Below, one piece after another: positions 5,775-8,138 of a stretch of 8,138 nucleotides of DNA. Numbering within the stretch: position 1 is the first letter of the stretch; each line of letters begins with the position of its first letter. Under the pieces are notes generated by a model. The model made no database searches, had not been told where the DNA came from, and saw only the letters and a list, made by a program, of their open reading frames with translations. The stretch covers positions 1 to 8,138 of the forward strand of contig CALEFQ010000039.1 in the NCBI GenBank assembly GCA_937877125.1, written 5' to 3'. Origin of the DNA: an uncultured bacterium (lineage in GTDB: Bacteria > Patescibacteriota > CALEFQ01). Made by a program: the position numbers and the translations under genes.

Positions 5775-6167
5775 TTACTTATGGGACGCTTGGGTCAAAT
5801 AAATTTTCAGGTGATGCAAACGCTCTTTACGAAGTTTATTCGGAGGCAGCATCCCGTAAACCGCCCGCTCAATTAGCTCGGCCGGATTTTTTTCCATTAA
5901 ATCCTTGGCTCGGACCGTCTTCAGGTGCCCCGGATAACCGGTATAGTGGTGGTAAACCTTTTGGTCCAGTTTGCGCCCGGTCAAGACAATTTTACCCGCA
6001 TTAACGACCGTCACGGTGTCAACGCTGACCTGATGGGGCGCGTAATCCGCCCGGTGCTTACCGAGCAGATGAGCCGCGATCAGTGAAGCCAAGCGACCCA
6101 GCGGCTGGCCGGCCGCGTCAATCGTAAAGTTCTTGCCGGCTTTATTTGTAGTTAACTGCTTTTTCAT
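5775..6167 (-). CDS. rplM: 50S ribosomal protein L13
   Basis: L13 is an early-assembling protein of the large subunit. Recognisable parts are FTIDAAGQPLGRLAS (14-28), LLGKHRADYAPH (34-45), VVNAGKIVLTGRKL (54-67), KVYHHYTGYPG (70-80) and AVYGMLPPNKLRKERL (102-117), ending LKIYLTQASHK. At 130 residues it lacks the last dozen or so residues of the E. coli protein (142), where the HAAQQPxxL-type tail normally stands. The stop is clean and the next gene follows at once, so this is a natural short form rather than a frameshift as far as can be seen. Its ATG overlaps the rplQ TGA by four bases (ATGA), which suggests coupled translation; no Shine-Dalgarno is present. Confidence 0.97.
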   Translation of the reverse strand: MKKQLTTNKAGKNFTIDAAGQPLGRLASLIAAHLLGKHRADYAPHQVSVDTVTVVNAGKIVLTGRKLDQKVYHHYTGYPGHLKTVRAKDLMEKNPAELIERAVYGMLPPNKLRKERLHHLKIYLTQASHK

Positions 6168-6517
6168 ACTAATTCAATTTTAACTAAAGGCGCGTTGTCG
6201 CCAAAACGCCGCTTTAACTTCAAAATCCTGGTGTACCCGCCCGAACGATCTTTATAACGCTCGGGATAAGTTTTTAACAAGCGCTTGATCGCTTCCTGGC
6301 TATACAAGCGGGAAACCAGCTGTCGTTTGGTAGCCAAGCCTTGAGAACGTTTCGCCAAGCTGATCAGCTTTTCCGCAAACGGCCGTAACGCCTTGGCTTT
6401 CGCCTCAGTAGTCGTAAGGGAGCCGCGAACAAACAAATCCGCCGCTAAGTTCTTAAGCAGAGCGGTCCGCTGTCTTTTCACCCGGCCTAATTTTTTACCT
6501 GAACGCCGATGTTGCAT
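6164..6517 (-). CDS. rplQ: 50S ribosomal protein L17
   Basis: L17 lies near the exit of the polypeptide tunnel on the large subunit. The 117 residues show the family start MQHRRSGKKLGRVKRQRTAL (1-20), LFVRGSLTTTEAKAKALRPFAEKLI (28-52) and the C-terminal RYKDRSGGYTRILKL (82-96, about) followed by GDNAPLVKIELV. The stop is TGA directly after this conserved ending, which shows that TGA is read as stop in this organism. The start ATG lies 15 bases after the rpoA stop, without a Shine-Dalgarno. Confidence 0.97.
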   Translation of the reverse strand: MQHRRSGKKLGRVKRQRTALLKNLAADLFVRGSLTTTEAKAKALRPFAEKLISLAKRSQGLATKRQLVSRLYSQEAIKRLLKTYPERYKDRSGGYTRILKLKRRFGDNAPLVKIELV

Positions 6518-6532
6518 ATGATTAACGGAAAA

Positions 6533-7555
6533 TTATTTATCGTTAGACGCCGCATCGTCCGGCAAGGACAAACCGCGCTTTTTCAGGAGCTTGCGCACCT
6601 CTTTCAGCGCCGTTTCTCCGAAACCTGACAAGGACAGAAGCTCACTTTCTTTGCGAGAAACCACGTCGCTTAATTTCTTAAGGCCTGCACCGTACAAAGC
6701 ATTCGTCGTACGGGTAGACAATTTAAGATCTTCAATTGCCGCGTCATTCGCGCCCAGATTTACCTTGGCCGCTTGCCCCGGCAAAGCCGCCTCTTTTGAA
6801 CCGTCGGACAGTTTAGTTTCTTTTTGGGCCTGGACATCAGTAAATAAGCTGAAATGATCAACCAATATTTTGGCGGCCTGATCGACCGCTTGCTTCGGCG
6901 GAATGGTGCCGTCGGTACGAATCTGCATCGTAATCTTATCGTAATCGGTCATCTGACCGACCCGGATGTTTTCCACCTGAAAACTGACCGAGCGAATAGG
7001 TGAAAAAATCGCATCCACCGCAATCGTGCCGATATCAAGTTTTTCCTTGTCGCGCTGTTCCACCGGAACATAACCACGGCCGGCCTGGACGGTGATTTCC
7101 ATCTCTAGCTTCGCCTGCTTGGAAGTCAGTGTCGCTATCAGCTGGTCCTTATTGACAATTTCCACCTCACTCGGAGTTTCAATCGCCTCAGCCATGACCG
7201 CGCCCGCGCCGGTTTTCTTCAAAACCAGCTTGATTGCTTGGTCAGAATGAACCGTCAAGCGCAATTTTTTAAGATTTAAAATGATTTCAACGACATCCTC
7301 TTTTACTCCCGGAACAGTCGAAAATTCGTGGTCAACGCCCTTGATTTTCACCGCGGTCACCGCGGCGCCCGGCAATGAAGACAATAAAACCCGACGCAAA
7401 GCATTGCCGATCGTGGTGCCGTAGCCAGGGAAAAGCGGCTCGACCACCAACGTCGCTTCGCGGTCGGTCAACTTAGAAAACTCAATCTTGGACGGTAAAT
7501 CGATTGTTTGCACAAAATTGTTTAACGGTGTCGAAGCTGCATAATCTTCGATCAC
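6533..7555 (-). CDS. rpoA: DNA-directed RNA polymerase subunit alpha
   Basis: The alpha dimer is the assembly platform of RNA polymerase, and its C-terminal domain contacts upstream promoter DNA and activators. In the N-terminal domain: LPSKIEF (20-26), PLFPGYGTTIGNALRRVLL (40-58, with the conserved arginine pair), SSLPGAAVTAVKIKGVDHEF (59-78), GYVPVE (161-166) and FSPIRSVSFQVEN (184-196). A linker at about 243-270 precedes the C-terminal domain at 271-333, with LKLSTRTTNAL (277-287) and LSGFGETALKEVRKLL (309-324). Total 340 residues against 329 in E. coli. The start given is GTG at 7553-7555, 13 bases after the rpsD stop. An in-frame GTG at 7511-7513 (residue 15) would give a protein starting closer to LPSKIEF, where many relatives begin, and is a serious alternative. 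An ATG at 7557-7559 is out of frame. No Shine-Dalgarno decides between them. Confidence 0.96.
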   Translation of the reverse strand: MIEDYAASTPLNNFVQTIDLPSKIEFSKLTDREATLVVEPLFPGYGTTIGNALRRVLLSSLPGAAVTAVKIKGVDHEFSTVPGVKEDVVEIILNLKKLRLTVHSDQAIKLVLKKTGAGAVMAEAIETPSEVEIVNKDQLIATLTSKQAKLEMEITVQAGRGYVPVEQRDKEKLDIGTIAVDAIFSPIRSVSFQVENIRVGQMTDYDKITMQIRTDGTIPPKQAVDQAAKILVDHFSLFTDVQAQKETKLSDGSKEAALPGQAAKVNLGANDAAIEDLKLSTRTTNALYGAGLKKLSDVVSRKESELLSLSGFGETALKEVRKLLKKRGLSLPDDAASNDK

Positions 7556-7568
7556 TCATTAATATCAA

Positions 7569-8090
7569 TTAGCGTGAATATAATTCGACAATCAGCTGAG
7601 TATCAACCGACAAATCAACATCCGCCTGAGTCGGCCACTGGCTGATTTTAACTTTAAGGTTCTTGGTATCTAGCGTCAGCCAAGCCGGTAAGCTTTTCGG
7701 AGTAATTTTTTTGGACAAAGCGGAAAAATACTTATTCTTGAGTTTGGCCTCGTTGACGGTAATTTCATCACCTGGTTTAACTAAATAATTCGGCCGGGTC
7801 GCCTTGCGGTTGTTGACTAAAATCGCGCCGTGGCCGACCAATTGCCGCGCCAAATTTCTGGAGGCCGCCAGCCCGCTGCGATAAATAACATTATCCAAAC
7901 GGCATTCCAAAAGTCGCAATAGCATTTCGCCGGTAACGCCCTTCTGTCGAGTGGCCATTTCATAGTAGCGGCGAAATTGTTTTTCCATTAAGCCGTAGAT
8001 TCGCTTCACTTTTTGCTTGGCCCGCAATTGCTGGCCATATTCGCTTAAACGTCCGCCTTTTTCGCCGTGAACGCCAGGCGCGTAAGAACG
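7569..8090 (-). CDS. rpsD: 30S ribosomal protein S4, 5' part missing
   Basis: S4 nucleates small-subunit assembly by binding the 5' domain of 16S rRNA. The genomic part starts in mid-protein at RSYAPGVHGEKGG, which corresponds to about residue 35 of S4, and continues through LSEYGQQLRAKQKVKRIYGL and the S4 RNA-binding domain CRLDNVIYRSGLAASRNLAR ... LVGHGAILVNNRKATRPNYLVKPGDEI, to a terminal VELYSR. That gives 173 residues; roughly 30-35 N-terminal residues are absent because the contig ends. The reading frame can be extended to a GTG at 8103-8105, but its first five codons (MLFRS) are adapter sequence, so that start is false. It is the first visible gene of the operon and stops 13 bases before the rpoA GTG. 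Confidence 0.96.
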   Translation of the reverse strand, partial: RSYAPGVHGEKGGRLSEYGQQLRAKQKVKRIYGLMEKQFRRYYEMATRQKGVTGEMLLRLLECRLDNVIYRSGLAASRNLARQLVGHGAILVNNRKATRPNYLVKPGDEITVNEAKLKNKYFSALSKKITPKSLPAWLTLDTKNLKVKISQWPTQADVDLSVDTQLIVELYSR

Positions 8091-8138
8091 AGATCGGAAG
8101 AGCACACGTCTGAACTCCAGTCACGAGTGGATATCTCG
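8091..8138 (+). other. Illumina TruSeq index adapter sequence (non-genomic)
   Basis: The 34 bases at 8091-8124 begin AGATCGGAAGAGC and end CTCCAGTCAC, which is the standard TruSeq read-1 3' adapter. They are followed by GAGTGGAT (8125-8132), which fits the barcode region of TruSeq index 23 from memory, and by ATCTCG (8133-8138), the start of the constant P7 part. This is untrimmed adapter read-through carried into the assembly. It replaces the sequence that should encode the N-terminus of S4. Confidence 0.98.

Noticed and set aside
5408..6004. 198-codon open frame on the plus strand
   Set aside because: It lies wholly opposite rpsI and rplM, whose protein products are unmistakable, and its translation shows no family motif or sensible composition.
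7557..7559. ATG four bases upstream of the rpoA GTG as the start
   Set aside because: It is in a different frame from the RpoA protein; only the GTG codons at 7553-7555 or 7511-7513 are in frame.
8091..8105. GTG start and first five residues (MLFRS) of the S4 frame
   Set aside because: These bases are sequencing adapter, and S4 proteins have about 35 further residues before RSYAPG, so this is not a real start.

Overview
The window looks like a chromosomal segment of a member of the Patescibacteria (Candidate Phyla Radiation), perhaps Parcubacteria-like. This is inferred from three things: the ribosomal gene style (long RpoA, short L13, S9 with a Lys/Ala/Thr-rich N-terminal extension), a membrane-anchored PEGA/beta-propeller protein with a GYRYDF motif after its membrane helix, and the near absence of Shine-Dalgarno sequences. 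TGA is a normal stop at the end of rplQ, so the UGA-glycine code of some CPR lineages is not in use.

Layout. Positions 1-545 (minus) hold the N-terminal part of murA (peptidoglycan precursor synthesis), cut by the window edge. Upstream of it, 560-623 is an inverted array of 7-bp repeats that abuts a histidine-phosphatase-superfamily gene at 622-1230 (minus). A divergent promoter region at 1231-1363 carries one good sigma70-type promoter for each direction. Rightward from it runs a three-gene unit at 1364-4619 (plus): PEGA/beta-propeller membrane protein, CYTH-domain protein and RlmD-type RNA uracil-5-methyltransferase. Both junctions are TAATG overlaps, so translation is probably coupled. A bidirectional terminator at 4664-4692 separates this unit from a convergent gene at 4703-5230 (minus) for a small membrane-anchored, six-cysteine protein of unknown function.

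From 5264 to the right end, reading leftward on the minus strand, lies the end of the alpha operon of ribosomal protein genes: rpsD (partial), rpoA, rplQ, rplM and rpsI, closed by a strong intrinsic terminator at 5264-5286. This is the conserved bacterial order and supplies ribosomal proteins S4, L17, L13 and S9 plus the RNA polymerase alpha subunit.

The last 48 bases (8091-8138) are not genomic. They match the Illumina TruSeq index adapter, including a barcode. The apparent GTG start and first five residues of the rpsD reading frame come from this adapter, so the real contig ends at 8090 and rpsD lacks its 5' end.

I see no new defence, mobile or RNA-based system. The points worth a second look are the adapter, replacements of key residues in three enzyme families (RHG to RQG in the phosphatase, the last residue of ExExK in the CYTH protein, Fe-S cysteines in the RlmD homologue), the heptamer palindrome, and the unknown six-cysteine surface protein.
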